A stretch of 64,000 bases of DNA from Rhizobium alarense (GTDB lineage: Bacteria; Pseudomonadota; Alphaproteobacteria; Rhizobiales; Rhizobiaceae), in assembly GCF_021555155.1 (NCBI RefSeq), contig NZ_JAKGBU010000008.1, forward strand, positions 20,488-84,487, written 5' to 3'. Positions 16,814 through 25,543 of the stretch are shown here, one piece after another. Position 1 is the stretch's first letter, and each line of letters starts with the position of its first letter. The translations under genes and the position numbers were made by a program. Below the pieces are notes generated by a model, which was given only the letters and a program-made list of their open reading frames with translations, did no database searches and was not told the DNA's origin.

Positions 16814-17668
16814 ATGAACAACTCCGCCACCGCCCTCTCCGCGACCATCGAACGCGCCTTCGACGAGCGCGATGCGATCAACACCGCCACGCGGGGCGAG
16901 GTGCGCGACGCGGTGGAGGCCGCGCTCAACCTTCTCGACAGCGGCAGGGCCCGCGTCGCGGAACGCGGCGAGGACGGCACCTGGACCGTGAACCAGTGGC
17001 TGAAGAAGGCCGTGCTGCTTTCCTTCCGCCTCAACCCGATGGAAATCGTCAAGGGCGGACCGGGCGAATCGGTCTGGTGGGACAAGGTGCCCTCGAAGTT
17101 CGAGGGCTGGAGCGTCAACGAGTTCGAGAAGGCGGGCTTCCGTGCCGTGCCGAACTGCGTCGTGCGCCGCTCCGCCTATATCGCGCCGAACGCCATCCTG
17201 ATGCCCTCCTTCGTCAATCTCGGCGCCTATGTCGGCGAGGGCACGATGGTCGACACCTGGGCGACGGTCGGCTCCTGCGCACAGATCGGCAGAAATGTGC
17301 ACCTTTCGGGCGGTGTCGGCATCGGCGGCGTGCTGGAGCCGATGCAGGCCGGCCCGACGATCATCGAGGACAACTGCTTCATCGGCGCCCGTTCGGAAGT
17401 TGTCGAGGGCTGCATCGTACGCGAGGGCTCCGTGCTCGGCATGGGCGTCTTCATCGGCAAGTCGACCAAGATCGTCGACCGCGCGACCGGCGAGGTGATG
17501 TATGGCGAAGTGCCGCCCTATTCGGTCGTCGTCGCCGGCTCGATGGGCTCGGGGGCCACGATGGCCAATGGCCAGCCGGCCCCCAATCTCTATTGCGCCG
17601 TCATCGTCAAGCGGGTCGACGAGAAGACCCGCTCGAAAACCGGCATCAACGAGCTTCTCAGGGATTGA
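16814..17668 (+). CDS. dapD: 2,3,4,5-tetrahydropyridine-2,6-dicarboxylate N-succinyltransferase
   Basis: Transfers succinate from succinyl-CoA to tetrahydrodipicolinate in the succinylase branch of lysine/diaminopimelate synthesis. The 284-aa protein has the N-terminal helical domain ([14 protein letters not shown] pattern) and then the left-handed beta-helix made of hexapeptide repeats, seen in [20 protein letters not shown] and [20 protein letters not shown] conserved end [11 protein letters not shown] follows. The ATG at 16814 follows AAGGAAATCCC, a good ribosome site. It leads a plus-strand run dapD - DUF805 - membrane protein - dapE - membrane protein. Confidence 0.97.
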   Translation: MNNSATALSATIERAFDERDAINTATRGEVRDAVEAALNLLDSGRARVAERGEDGTWTVNQWLKKAVLLSFRLNPMEIVKGGPGESVWWDKVPSKFEGWSVNEFEKAGFRAVPNCVVRRSAYIAPNAILMPSFVNLGAYVGEGTMVDTWATVGSCAQIGRNVHLSGGVGIGGVLEPMQAGPTIIEDNCFIGARSEVVEGCIVREGSVLGMGVFIGKSTKIVDRATGEVMYGEVPPYSVVVAGSMGSGATMANGQPAPNLYCAVIVKRVDEKTRSKTGINELLRD

Positions 17669-17673
17669 CCCCG

Positions 17674-18066
17674 ATGACAGCCGGAGAAGACAGGACGCCA
17701 AACCTGACCTGGCTCTTCTTCGGCTGGTCGGGCCGCGTCGGCCGCAGCCTCTACGCGCTCGCCTGGCTGTTCTGGCTGATGCTGGTCTCCGCCTTTCTGA
17801 CGCAGCTCGTCGCGACGCCGGAGGGAGCACCCGGCTTCGTCTGGTGGTCGCTCGGCTTTTTCGCCACTGCAGCCCTTTCGACGGTCTCCTCCGTCATGCT
17901 GACCGTCAAGCGATTGCACGACATGAACCTGCCGGCGGCGCTCGTGCTTTGCCTCTTCGTGCCGGCCGTCTCCTTCTTCGCGCTCCTGGCCTTCCTGGTC
18001 TGGCCGGGTTCGGTCGGGCCGAACGACCACGGCGCCTTCACCAACCGTCCGAAAGACTGGCCATGA
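17674..18066 (+). CDS. DUF805 family membrane protein
   Basis: 130-aa protein of the DUF805 (YhaH-like) family with about three to four hydrophobic helices: WLFWLMLVSAFLTQLVA, WSLGFFATAALSTVSSVMLT and ALVLCLFVPAVSFFALLAFL. The family hallmarks are the GRVGRSLY-type start after an aromatic segment and the VKRLHDMN motif before the last helix. The short C-terminal tail GPNDHGAFTNRPKDWP is also typical (G-x-N-x-[FY]G pattern). Function unknown. It begins five bases after dapD and its stop overlaps the next start (ATGA), so it belongs to the dap operon. Confidence 0.85.
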   Translation: MTAGEDRTPNLTWLFFGWSGRVGRSLYALAWLFWLMLVSAFLTQLVATPEGAPGFVWWSLGFFATAALSTVSSVMLTVKRLHDMNLPAALVLCLFVPAVSFFALLAFLVWPGSVGPNDHGAFTNRPKDWP

Positions 18067-18797
18067 CGCGCTACAGGCGGCTTGATCCGGAGAAGATCGA
18101 ACGGACCTGCCGCCAGCTGACCCTGCGCATCGAGGAGCGGTTTTCCGCGTCGAGCCTGCTCGGCGTCGCCCGCGAGGTGGCGGGCATGTCGGCGGACATC
18201 GGCCGGCAGACGCGCGAACTTGCCCGCCCCATCGTCTGGCTCCGCGTGCTCATCCTCGCCGTCATCGCGGCAGCCGGCCTCGTCTTCCTGTTCGTCGGCA
18301 CCTTCCTCTCCTTCGACCGCCTCTCGACCAACGCCTTCGACCTGGTGGAGACGTTCGAAGCCGGAATCAACACGCTGATCATCGCGGGGCTCGGCCTCGT
18401 AACGCTCGTGCGGCTGGAGGAGCGTATCAAGCGCCGGCGCGTGCTCGATGGGCTGCACGACCTGCGTTCGATCATCCATGTCATCGACATGCACCAACTG
18501 ACGAAGGATCCGGCCGTGCTCGATCCGGATTTTCGGCCGACCGAGCATTCGCCTGCCCGAATCACGGATCGCAACGACCTCGCCCGCTATCTCGACTACT
18601 GCTCCGAGCTCCTGTCGATCACCGGAAAGCTGGCGGCACTCTATGCCCAGGAGATCAATGACGAGGTGGTGGTCGATGCCGTGAACGACATCGAGGAACT
18701 CGCCAGCAGTCTCTCCGGCCGCGTCTGGCAGAAGATCGTGCTGATCGACACGCTGCCACTGGTACCTGTCAGAAAGCAGGACAATCGGCGCCCGTGA
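18063..18797 (+). CDS. Hypothetical membrane protein in the dap operon
   Basis: 244-aa protein that I do not recognise as a named family. Visible parts are a basic, helical N-terminal region (residues 1-55) with many charged residues and two hydrophobic helices at about 57-83 and 103-118 joined by a short loop (FDRLSTNAFDLVETFEAG). A soluble C-terminal helical part follows, with KRRRVLDGLHDLRSIIHVIDMHQLTKDP and a YLDYCSELLSITGKLAALYA stretch. The N- and C-terminal parts are therefore probably on the same, cytoplasmic side. It overlaps the DUF805 gene by four bases. The RSIIHVIDMHQLTKDP motif looks conserved enough to be functional. Confidence 0.75.
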   Translation: MTRYRRLDPEKIERTCRQLTLRIEERFSASSLLGVAREVAGMSADIGRQTRELARPIVWLRVLILAVIAAAGLVFLFVGTFLSFDRLSTNAFDLVETFEAGINTLIIAGLGLVTLVRLEERIKRRRVLDGLHDLRSIIHVIDMHQLTKDPAVLDPDFRPTEHSPARITDRNDLARYLDYCSELLSITGKLAALYAQEINDEVVVDAVNDIEELASSLSGRVWQKIVLIDTLPLVPVRKQDNRRP

Positions 18798-18880
18798 CAG
18801 GCTCCGCGGGATCGGATAAGTCTGCGATGGGCGGCGCGTGAACGCCCGACTGACGATATCTGACACCGGTCGTGTTTCGC

Positions 18881-20074
18881 ATGAATTCTGCCAATCCCGT
18901 CGACAATCTCGCAACGCTCATCCGATGCCCGTCCGTGACGCCCGCCGAAGGCGGGGCGCTCGGCGCGCTGGAGGCCATGCTTGCGCCGCTCGGTTTCCGG
19001 ACCGAGCGCATGACGGCGCGCGACGCAGGCACACCGGACGTCGAAAACCTCTATGCCCGGCTCGGCTCGGCGGGGCCGCACCTGATGTTTGCGGGGCACA
19101 CGGACGTGGTCCCGGCAGGTGACGAGGCGGCCTGGACGCATCCCCCATTTGCCGCCGCGGTCGTCGACGGCAAGATGTACGGCCGCGGCGCGGTCGACAT
19201 GAAGGGCGGCATCGCCTGCTTCCTCGCCGCCGTCGCACGTCACGTCGAAAAGCACGGTCCGCCGGCGGGCTCGATCTCGTTCCTCATCACCGGCGACGAA
19301 GAGGGTCCGTCCGTCAACGGCACGGTCAAGCTCCTGCAATGGGCCGCAGAACGCGGCGAACGGTGGGATGCCTGCCTCGTCGGCGAACCGACCAATCCCG
19401 ATCAACTGGGAGACATGATCAAGATCGGCCGACGCGGTTCGGTCTCGGGAACGATCACCGTCCGCGGCGTGCAGGGCCACGCAGCCTATCCGCATCTCGC
19501 CGACAATCCGGTGCGCGGCGTGCTTGCGCTTGCCGACGCGCTGATGTGGCCGCCCTTCGACGCCGGCACGGAAAACTTCCAACCGTCCAATCTGGAAGTA
19601 ACGACCATCGACGTCGGCAATCCGGCGACCAATGTCATTCCGGCCCGGGCAACGGCCCGGTTCAACATCCGCTTCAACGACACCTGGAGTGCCGAGACCG
19701 TGCAGGCGGAGATCGTACGCCGGCTGGACGAGGCTGCGGCGCGCGAAAGGCTCCGGCCGGGACGGGCGCCGGTTTCCTACGAAATCGCCTGGGCGGAGCG
19801 GCCGAGCCACGTTTTCCTCACCCGCGACGAGAAGCTGATCGCGTCGCTCTCGGAGGCGGTCCGCGCCGTCACCGGCCGCGAACCGAAGCTGTCCACCACC
19901 GGCGGCACGTCGGACGCGCGATTCATCAAGGACTATTGCCCCGTCGTCGAATTCGGCCTGGTGGGGCAGACGATGCATATGGTCGACGAGCGTGTCGCCC
20001 TTGCCGACCTCGAAACCCTGACCCAGATCTACGAGACCTTCCTGGAGCGTTGGTTCGTCGATGCCCGGTCTTGA
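18881..20074 (+). CDS. dapE: Succinyl-diaminopimelate desuccinylase
   Basis: Zinc peptidase of the M20 family that hydrolyses N-succinyl-LL-diaminopimelate, two steps after DapD. The 397-aa enzyme shows the metal ligands in order: [24 protein letters not shown], and the catalytic glutamates in [12 protein letters not shown]. The dimerisation domain starts at about residue 175 ([20 protein letters not shown]), and the C-terminal ligand lies in the [13 protein letters not shown] segment. The ATG at 18881 is preferred; a GTG three codons upstream (18872) is possible, and neither has a strong ribosome site. The gene end overlaps the next frame by 14 bases. Confidence 0.95.
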   Translation: MNSANPVDNLATLIRCPSVTPAEGGALGALEAMLAPLGFRTERMTARDAGTPDVENLYARLGSAGPHLMFAGHTDVVPAGDEAAWTHPPFAAAVVDGKMYGRGAVDMKGGIACFLAAVARHVEKHGPPAGSISFLITGDEEGPSVNGTVKLLQWAAERGERWDACLVGEPTNPDQLGDMIKIGRRGSVSGTITVRGVQGHAAYPHLADNPVRGVLALADALMWPPFDAGTENFQPSNLEVTTIDVGNPATNVIPARATARFNIRFNDTWSAETVQAEIVRRLDEAAARERLRPGRAPVSYEIAWAERPSHVFLTRDEKLIASLSEAVRAVTGREPKLSTTGGTSDARFIKDYCPVVEFGLVGQTMHMVDERVALADLETLTQIYETFLERWFVDARS

Positions 20075-20663
20075 CGAGGTCCTGCACTACCTGACCGGCA
20101 TCTGGCTGCTGATCCGACATCAGCAGGACGGCTTTCGCTGGCTGGATCTCAGCTGGCGCGGCCTCCGGCGTTCGTTCTGGGCCTTTGTCTGGTGCCTACC
20201 GGCGCTGGCCGTCATCTGGGCCTCCTGGCGACTCTATTTCCTCGGCAACATGCCGGAAGGCACCACGGCCGGACCGGGCTTCTTCGCCAAGATGCTGGCG
20301 ATCGACATCATCGGATGGCTGTTTCCGCTCGTCCTGATCGCGGCCCTCGCCGGGCCGCTCGGCTATGCACGCCATCTGACGACGATCGTGACGGCAAGCA
20401 ACTGGATGGCCGTCCCGCTGGCCTATCTGACGGCCGTGCCTTTCGCGGTGACGCTGATTGCCCCCTCGGCGGGCGCGTTTGCCGGACTGCTGCTCTATGC
20501 GGTCTTCGGGGCGAGCATCATCCTGCAATACCGGATCGTCTGGATGTGCACGGCCAAACAGGGACTGCTGGCGGCGGCGATCACCGCGCTCTTCGTCATG
20601 CCGCCGCTGCTCGTCGGCCAGAGCCTGCAGAAGTTCTTCGGCACGCTGCCCGTCGCGCTCTGA
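20061..20663 (+). CDS. Hypothetical inner-membrane protein downstream of dapE
   Basis: 200-aa hydrophobic protein with about five predicted helices, for example [58 protein letters not shown] and [20 protein letters not shown] do not recognise the family. The start [17 protein letters not shown] lies inside the last 14 bases of dapE, a sign of translational coupling within the dap operon. It carries few charged residues and no catalytic motif. It is convergent with truA, with a four-base gap, so this is the operon's last gene. Confidence 0.75.
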   Translation: MPGLDEVLHYLTGIWLLIRHQQDGFRWLDLSWRGLRRSFWAFVWCLPALAVIWASWRLYFLGNMPEGTTAGPGFFAKMLAIDIIGWLFPLVLIAALAGPLGYARHLTTIVTASNWMAVPLAYLTAVPFAVTLIAPSAGAFAGLLLYAVFGASIILQYRIVWMCTAKQGLLAAAITALFVMPPLLVGQSLQKFFGTLPVAL

Positions 20664-20667
20664 CGCT

Positions 20668-21411
20668 TCAGTAGTCGACCTGCATGAAATAGAGGCCGTC
20701 GGGCGGCGCCACGGGGCCGCAGGCCTTGCGGTCGCGCGCCTCCAGCGCAGCGCGCACGTCATCGACGTCCCACTTGCCCTCGCCCGCGAGCTTCAGCGTG
20801 CCCGCGAAGGAACGGATCTGATTGTGCAGGAAGCTCTGGGCGGTGGCCCTGATCTCGATCAGGTCGCCGCTGCGCGTGACGTCCAGGCGGTCGATGGTGC
20901 GCACCGGACTGTTCGCCTGGCATTGCGCCGCGCGAAAGGTGGTGAAATCGTGCTTGCCGACCAGCACCTGCGCCGCCGCGTGCATCGCTTCATGGTCGAG
21001 CGCCCTGGCGACGAACCAGGCGCGGCCGGCCTCCAGGGCGAGAGGCGCGGGGCGCGAAACGATGCGATAGAGATAGTGCCGGCGCAGGGCGGAGAAGCGC
21101 GCATCGAAGGCGTCGTCGACCGTGGCGGCGGCGAGAATGGCAATGCGCTCGCCGGCAAGCCCGAGATGGGCGTTGAGTGCGTTGCGCAGCGTATGCTCCT
21201 TCCATGATCGCGACAGGTCGGCATGGGCGACCTGACCCATGGCGTGCACGCCGGAATCGGTGCGCCCGGCGCCGCGGATGCTGACAGTCTCTCCGGTCAG
21301 CGACAGGATCGCCGCCTCCACCGCACCCTGCACCGACGGGCCATTGTCCTGCCGCTGCCAGCCGACATAGGGACCGCCGTGATATTCGATGGTGAGGCGA
21401 TAGCGCGGCAT
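20668..21411 (-). CDS. truA: tRNA pseudouridine(38-40) synthase
   Basis: Converts uridines 38-40 of the tRNA anticodon stem to pseudouridine. The 247-aa enzyme has the catalytic aspartate D52 in the motif [12 protein letters not shown]. The N terminus [19 protein letters not shown] is the usual first strand, and [20 protein letters not shown] is the conserved C-terminal helix. The start codon shares one base with the fmt stop (TGATG), so the order def-fmt-truA on the minus strand is a translationally linked set. Confidence 0.96.
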   Translation of the reverse strand: MPRYRLTIEYHGGPYVGWQRQDNGPSVQGAVEAAILSLTGETVSIRGAGRTDSGVHAMGQVAHADLSRSWKEHTLRNALNAHLGLAGERIAILAAATVDDAFDARFSALRRHYLYRIVSRPAPLALEAGRAWFVARALDHEAMHAAAQVLVGKHDFTTFRAAQCQANSPVRTIDRLDVTRSGDLIEIRATAQSFLHNQIRSFAGTLKLAGEGKWDVDDVRAALEARDRKACGPVAPPDGLYFMQVDY

Positions 21412-22349
21412 CAGCGAAGCACCGTGCCGGCCAGCACCGGCGTGCCGCGCAGGAAGTCGTCGGCGGCGAGCGGCTTTCCGCCGGCCCTCTGGAGGCGGAC
21501 GAGCCGGACGGCGCCGTCGCCGCACGCGACGACAAGGCCGTCCGACGGCAGCACCTCGCCGGGCCGGCCGCGGCCCTCGGCCTTCTGCGACAAAAGCACC
21601 TTCACGCGCTCGGGACGGCCCGCGACGTCGAGCTCGAACCAGGCTCCGGGGAACGGCGAGAGGCCGCGGATATGGTTGTGGACGTCCGCCGCCGGACGCG
21701 TGAAATCGATGCGCGTTTCACCCTTGTCGATCTTCGCGGCATAGAGCACACCGTCTTCAAGCTGCGGCGTCAGCGGCAGGTCGCCCGCTTCCAGCCTGTC
21801 CATCGCCTCGACCATCAGCCGCCCGCCGACCTGCATCAGCCGGTCGTGCAGCTCGCCCGCCGTCATGTCGTCGCCGATCGCCACGGTCTGCGTCAGCGCG
21901 ACGGGACCGGTATCGAGGCCCTTGTCCATCTTCATGACCATCATGCCGGTCTCGCCGTCGCCGGCCATGATTGCCCGCTGAATGGGTGCCGCGCCGCGCC
22001 AGCGCGGCAGCAGCGAGGCATGGCCGTTGTAGCAGCCGAGCCGGGTGCCCGACAGGATCGCCTCCGGCAGCAGCAGGCCATAGGCGACGACGACCGCCAC
22101 ATCGGCGTCAAGCGCACGGAAAGCCGCGCGGTCCGCCTCGTCCCTGAAGTTCACCGGCGTGAAGACCGGCACGCCGAGCAGGTCCGCGGCGGCATGGACC
22201 GGCGACGCCTGCAGCTCGAGACCGCGCCGCCCGGCGGGACGCGGTGGTTGCGAATAGACCGCAACGATCCGGTGTCCCGCCTCCGCGAGCGCCGTGAGCG
22301 TCGGAACCGAGAAGTCGGGCGTGCCCATGAAAACGATGCGTAGCGCCAT
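21411..22349 (-). CDS. fmt: Methionyl-tRNA formyltransferase
   Basis: Formylates Met-tRNA(fMet) with 10-formyl-THF to allow initiation. The 312-aa protein begins [18 protein letters not shown]. It has the catalytic triad residues in [19 protein letters not shown] (Asn and His) and in MDKGLDTGP (Asp), followed by the C-terminal OB-fold from about residue 205. I chose the ATG at 22349; an in-frame open stretch continues upstream to 22409 but lacks family similarity. It is located between def and truA, as in many rhizobia, and together with def handles formylation and deformylation. Confidence 0.96.
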   Translation of the reverse strand: MALRIVFMGTPDFSVPTLTALAEAGHRIVAVYSQPPRPAGRRGLELQASPVHAAADLLGVPVFTPVNFRDEADRAAFRALDADVAVVVAYGLLLPEAILSGTRLGCYNGHASLLPRWRGAAPIQRAIMAGDGETGMMVMKMDKGLDTGPVALTQTVAIGDDMTAGELHDRLMQVGGRLMVEAMDRLEAGDLPLTPQLEDGVLYAAKIDKGETRIDFTRPAADVHNHIRGLSPFPGAWFELDVAGRPERVKVLLSQKAEGRGRPGEVLPSDGLVVACGDGAVRLVRLQRAGGKPLAADDFLRGTPVLAGTVLR

Positions 22350-22414
22350 GCTGGCCCCCGTTGTGGCATAAGCGGCGGGAACGGCGGCACGGACGCACCG
22401 CGCGGGCACTGTCC

Positions 22415-22939
22415 TCAGAGCGCCTTCGCGCCGCGCAGTTTCGCCGCCTTGGTGAACTTCCGGATGACCATCTCGCGTTTCAGCTTCGAAATGTAGTCGA
22501 TGAAGAGGACGCCGTTCAGATGATCGATCTCGTGCTGCAGACAGGTCGCGAGAAGCCCATCGGCCTCGATCGTCAGCCGCCTGCCGTCGCGATCGACATA
22601 GTCCACCGTAATGGCCGCCGGCCGCTCGACCTCGGCGTAATAGTCCGGAATCGACAGGCAGCCTTCCTCGTAGACGGAGCGCTCCTCCGAGGAGGCCACG
22701 ACCGTGGGATTGATGAAGACGAGCGGGCTCTTCTCCTCGCCGTCCTTCGAGACGTCGAGCACAAGCAGGCGGCGCGGGACGCCGATCTGGATCGCGGCAA
22801 GGCCGATCCCCGGGGCGTCATACATGGTTTCGAGCATGTCGTCGGCCAGGCGGCGCACGTCGGCATCGACGGTTTCGATCGGCGCCGACGACTGGCGCAG
22901 GAGCGGATCGGGAAGGATTATCAGCGGCTTGATGGTCAT
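22415..22939 (-). CDS. def: Peptide deformylase
   Basis: Iron-dependent hydrolase that removes the formyl group from new N termini. The 174-aa protein has all three family motifs: [10 protein letters not shown] (motif 1, Ile where Pro is common, as in several alphaproteobacteria), EEGCLSIP (motif 2 with the metal-binding Cys) and QHEIDHLNG (motif 3, the HExxH-type metal site with catalytic Glu). The start [15 protein letters not shown] is standard. It is first in the def-fmt-truA unit and divergent from rmuC across a 123-base promoter region. Confidence 0.97.
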   Translation of the reverse strand: MTIKPLIILPDPLLRQSSAPIETVDADVRRLADDMLETMYDAPGIGLAAIQIGVPRRLLVLDVSKDGEEKSPLVFINPTVVASSEERSVYEEGCLSIPDYYAEVERPAAITVDYVDRDGRRLTIEADGLLATCLQHEIDHLNGVLFIDYISKLKREMVIRKFTKAAKLRGAKAL

Positions 22940-23062
22940 TTGCCTCCCATAGCCTGTTGCTCGCGCGCTTTCAATCGTCGCGACCGCGCCACGGGGCCGG
23001 GCCTCACCCGTTTGTTCACGTTATGATCTGGTCATGCCGTAAATCGGTGCTATGCTGCGCCG

Positions 23063-24271
23063 ATGAATCAAGAGGTTCCCTTCCTTTCGCGCCTTGCCGA
23101 CGCCGCCGACACGCTTGCGCGCCAGCCGATGTTCGCCCTCCTTGCCGTCTTCGGCTTTCTGGTCGTGGTTGCGACGATGCTTCTCGCACGCCGCCGGGCG
23201 ACCCGGCAGCACGCCGCGATCGAAGAATCGAACGCCCGATTCGCCGAATTGCTGAAAGCACAAACCGAATTGCAGGGGCGGGTCGCGGCCATGACGGACG
23301 TGTTCGGTGCGCGGCAGGCGGAGACCAACCAGGCGATCAACCAGCGGCTCGACGGGCTGACGCGGCAGCTCGGCAGTTCCATCAGCGAGCAGACGCGGGC
23401 GACGCACGAGAACCTGCGCCGGCTGCAGGAGCGCCTCGCCGTGATCGACACGGCGCAAACGAACATCCAGTCGCTGGCAAAAGACGTCGTCGGGCTGCAG
23501 GCCATTCTCTCCAACAAGCAGACGCGCGGCGCCTTCGGCCAGTCGCGCATGGAGACGATCGTCGCCGACGGGCTGCCGATCGGCGCCTACCAGTTCCAGC
23601 CACAGCTTACCAATGGGGCACGTCCGGACTGCACGATCCGCATGCCGAACGGCCAGCCGCCGCTGGTGATCGATGCGAAGTTCCCGCTGGAGGCCTGGAA
23701 CGCGATGGGCACGGCCGAGGCGCCGGAAGCGGCCAAGGCGGCGGCACAGCAGTTCCGCCGCGACATGGAGGTGCATATCCGGGACATCGCGGAGAAGTAC
23801 CTGCTGCCGGGCGAGACCCAGGATACCGCGTTCCTCTTCGTGCCGTCCGAATCGATCTTCGCCAGCGTTCACGAGAATTTCGAAGGCATCGTGCAGCGGG
23901 CGCATCGCGCGCGGGTCGTCATCGTCTCCCCGTCCCTGCTGCTTCTGTCGATCCAGGTGCTCCAGGCACTCCTGAAGGACCAGCGCATGCGCGAGCAGGC
24001 GCATGTCATCCAGGGCGAGGTGACGCGCCTGATGGACGACCTGACGCGGCTCGACGATCGGGTGCGCAAGCTGCACGGGCATTTCACCGCCGCACAGAAG
24101 GACGTGGACCAGATCCTGACCTCGACGGAGAAGCTCGCACGGCGGGGTGCGCGGATCGGCGAGCTCGAGCTGGAGCAGGCCGTTGCAGACCCGGCGCCGT
24201 CCGGCTCCCCCGAACGATCGGCGGAGAGCCGGACCGGCCAGCTTCGTCTGCGGGTGGTTGACGAGGACTGA
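23063..24271 (+). CDS. rmuC: DNA recombination protein RmuC
   Basis: Membrane-anchored nuclease-fold protein proposed to limit inversions at short repeats. The 402-aa protein has one N-terminal helix (residues about 23-42, FALLAVFGFLVVVATMLLA) and then a coiled-coil region to about residue 140. The RmuC PD-(D/E)xK-like domain follows, with the motif PPLVIDAKFPLEAW carrying the D and K of the nuclease core and QDTAFLFVPSESIFA after it. The C-terminal 40 residues are low-complexity and variable. It is transcribed from the region shared with def; the ribokinase gene follows 48 bases later. Confidence 0.93.
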   Translation: MNQEVPFLSRLADAADTLARQPMFALLAVFGFLVVVATMLLARRRATRQHAAIEESNARFAELLKAQTELQGRVAAMTDVFGARQAETNQAINQRLDGLTRQLGSSISEQTRATHENLRRLQERLAVIDTAQTNIQSLAKDVVGLQAILSNKQTRGAFGQSRMETIVADGLPIGAYQFQPQLTNGARPDCTIRMPNGQPPLVIDAKFPLEAWNAMGTAEAPEAAKAAAQQFRRDMEVHIRDIAEKYLLPGETQDTAFLFVPSESIFASVHENFEGIVQRAHRARVVIVSPSLLLLSIQVLQALLKDQRMREQAHVIQGEVTRLMDDLTRLDDRVRKLHGHFTAAQKDVDQILTSTEKLARRGARIGELELEQAVADPAPSGSPERSAESRTGQLRLRVVDED

Positions 24272-24319
24272 TCCGCTCGGGCACTGTCCGGCCAACGACA
24301 AGGGACGGAACGCCTTCAC

Positions 24320-25228
24320 ATGATCACTGTCTTCGGCTCCATCAACATGGACCTCATCGCCACGACCGAGCGCCTGCCGCGCCCGGGCGAAACCGTGGCC
24401 GGCCGCAGCTTCCAGACAGCGGCGGGCGGAAAGGGTGCCAACCAGGCGCTGGCCGCCCGCCGCGCCGGGGCGCCCGTCCGCATGGCAGGCTGCGTCGGTG
24501 GCGACGCCTTCGCGGACGAGGCGCTGGCGCTGCTGCGCCATGCCGGCACCGACCTGTCGCAGATACGCGAGACGGCATCACCGACCGGAACCGCGCACAT
24601 CCTCGTCGGCGGCGACGGGGAAAATGTCATCGTCGTCGTGCCGGGCGCCAACGGCGAGGTGACCGCCAGCGACGCCCTTACGGCGATCGGAAGCATGCGG
24701 CCGCGGGACACGGTCATGCTGCAGCTCGAAGTACCGGCCGCGGCCGTGGAGACAGCGCTCGACGAGTCACGGAAGCGCGGCGTGCGTTCCGTCATCAACC
24801 TCGCGCCGCTGACGCCCGAGGCGCGGCGGCTCGGCGCCAAGGCCGACATCCTCGTCGCCAACGAGACGGAATTCGAGCTGTTCGCCGGCGAGAACGCTCT
24901 CTCTCCCGAGGCCCGCGAGGCGGCCATGCGCAGACTGCACGCCGCATCCGGCCAGACGATCATCGTGACGCTCGGTGCTGATGGCGTCGTTGCCATCCGC
25001 GACGGCAACATGCACAGGGCCAAGGGTCTGGTGATCGAGCCGGTCGACACGGTCGCCGCCGGCGACACGTTCTGCGGCTACCTGGCCGCCTCGCTGGACC
25101 AGGGCCTCGATTTCGACCGCGCCCTGCGGCGCGCCGCCGTCGCGGGCTCGCTTGCCTGCCTGAAACGCGGCGCGCAGCCGTCGATCCCGATGGCAGAGGA
25201 GGTCGAGGCACACTTGCAAACTGGCTGA
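24320..25228 (+). CDS. rbsK: Ribokinase (PfkB family)
   Basis: Phosphorylates ribose to ribose-5-phosphate. The 302-aa protein shows the N-terminal PfkB signature AAGGKGANQALAARRAG with the double Gly of the sugar site, and the C-terminal signature VDTVAAGDTFCGYLAASLD with the catalytic aspartate in AAGDTF. The start MITVFGSINMDLIATTERLP is typical of ribokinases rather than fructokinases. It could in principle act on deoxyribose or a nucleoside. Its neighbour two genes on is a nucleoside hydrolase, which would supply ribose, so a nucleoside-salvage context is likely. Confidence 0.9.
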   Translation: MITVFGSINMDLIATTERLPRPGETVAGRSFQTAAGGKGANQALAARRAGAPVRMAGCVGGDAFADEALALLRHAGTDLSQIRETASPTGTAHILVGGDGENVIVVVPGANGEVTASDALTAIGSMRPRDTVMLQLEVPAAAVETALDESRKRGVRSVINLAPLTPEARRLGAKADILVANETEFELFAGENALSPEAREAAMRRLHAASGQTIIVTLGADGVVAIRDGNMHRAKGLVIEPVDTVAAGDTFCGYLAASLDQGLDFDRALRRAAVAGSLACLKRGAQPSIPMAEEVEAHLQTG

Positions 25229-25543
25229 TCATCCAGCCTTGACGGCAAGCGGGCATCGCGGTCGATCCTGAAGCAAGGGAGTTGCACAGCCGGAGACGCG
25301 CGCCCGGGCACGCGGCAGAATGACGCAGATATTTCGACCAGTATCCACGACGTTCATTTCGCGTTTTATTAATATTCTCTAGGTTAATCAAAGGATGACG
25401 GTCGGACTTCCGCAGGATCAGGATCTCCCGCCTTCGATGCCGGTCGGCATCGCCTCCTCCATGACGGAGCTTCCCTTCAAGTTTGACTTCACCGCTTCGC
25501 CACCACCACGGTGAGCGATTTGCCCAGTTCGTGAGGATACTTC
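25229..25543. other. Intergenic region between ribokinase and chemoreceptor
   Basis: These 315 bases contain an A+T-rich patch (around 25360-25390) that could hold the promoter of the chemoreceptor. They also contain an exact 18-base palindrome (CGATGCCG-GT-CGGCATCG, 25435-25452) and a GAGG-containing ribosome site just before 25544. A 39-codon open frame (25395-25514) is present but has no proper ribosome site; I do not call it a gene. Confidence 0.6.
25435..25452. repeat. 18-base palindrome upstream of chemoreceptor
   Basis: CGATGCCG and CGGCATCG flank a GT centre, an exact 8-bp inverted repeat. It lies about 95 bases before the chemoreceptor start and could be an operator or a small hairpin in the leader. 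Confidence 0.35.

Noticed and set aside
25395-25514. 39-codon frame before the second chemoreceptor
   Set aside because: No spaced ribosome site (AAAGG touches the ATG), no similarity, and an internal palindrome explains the composition better.
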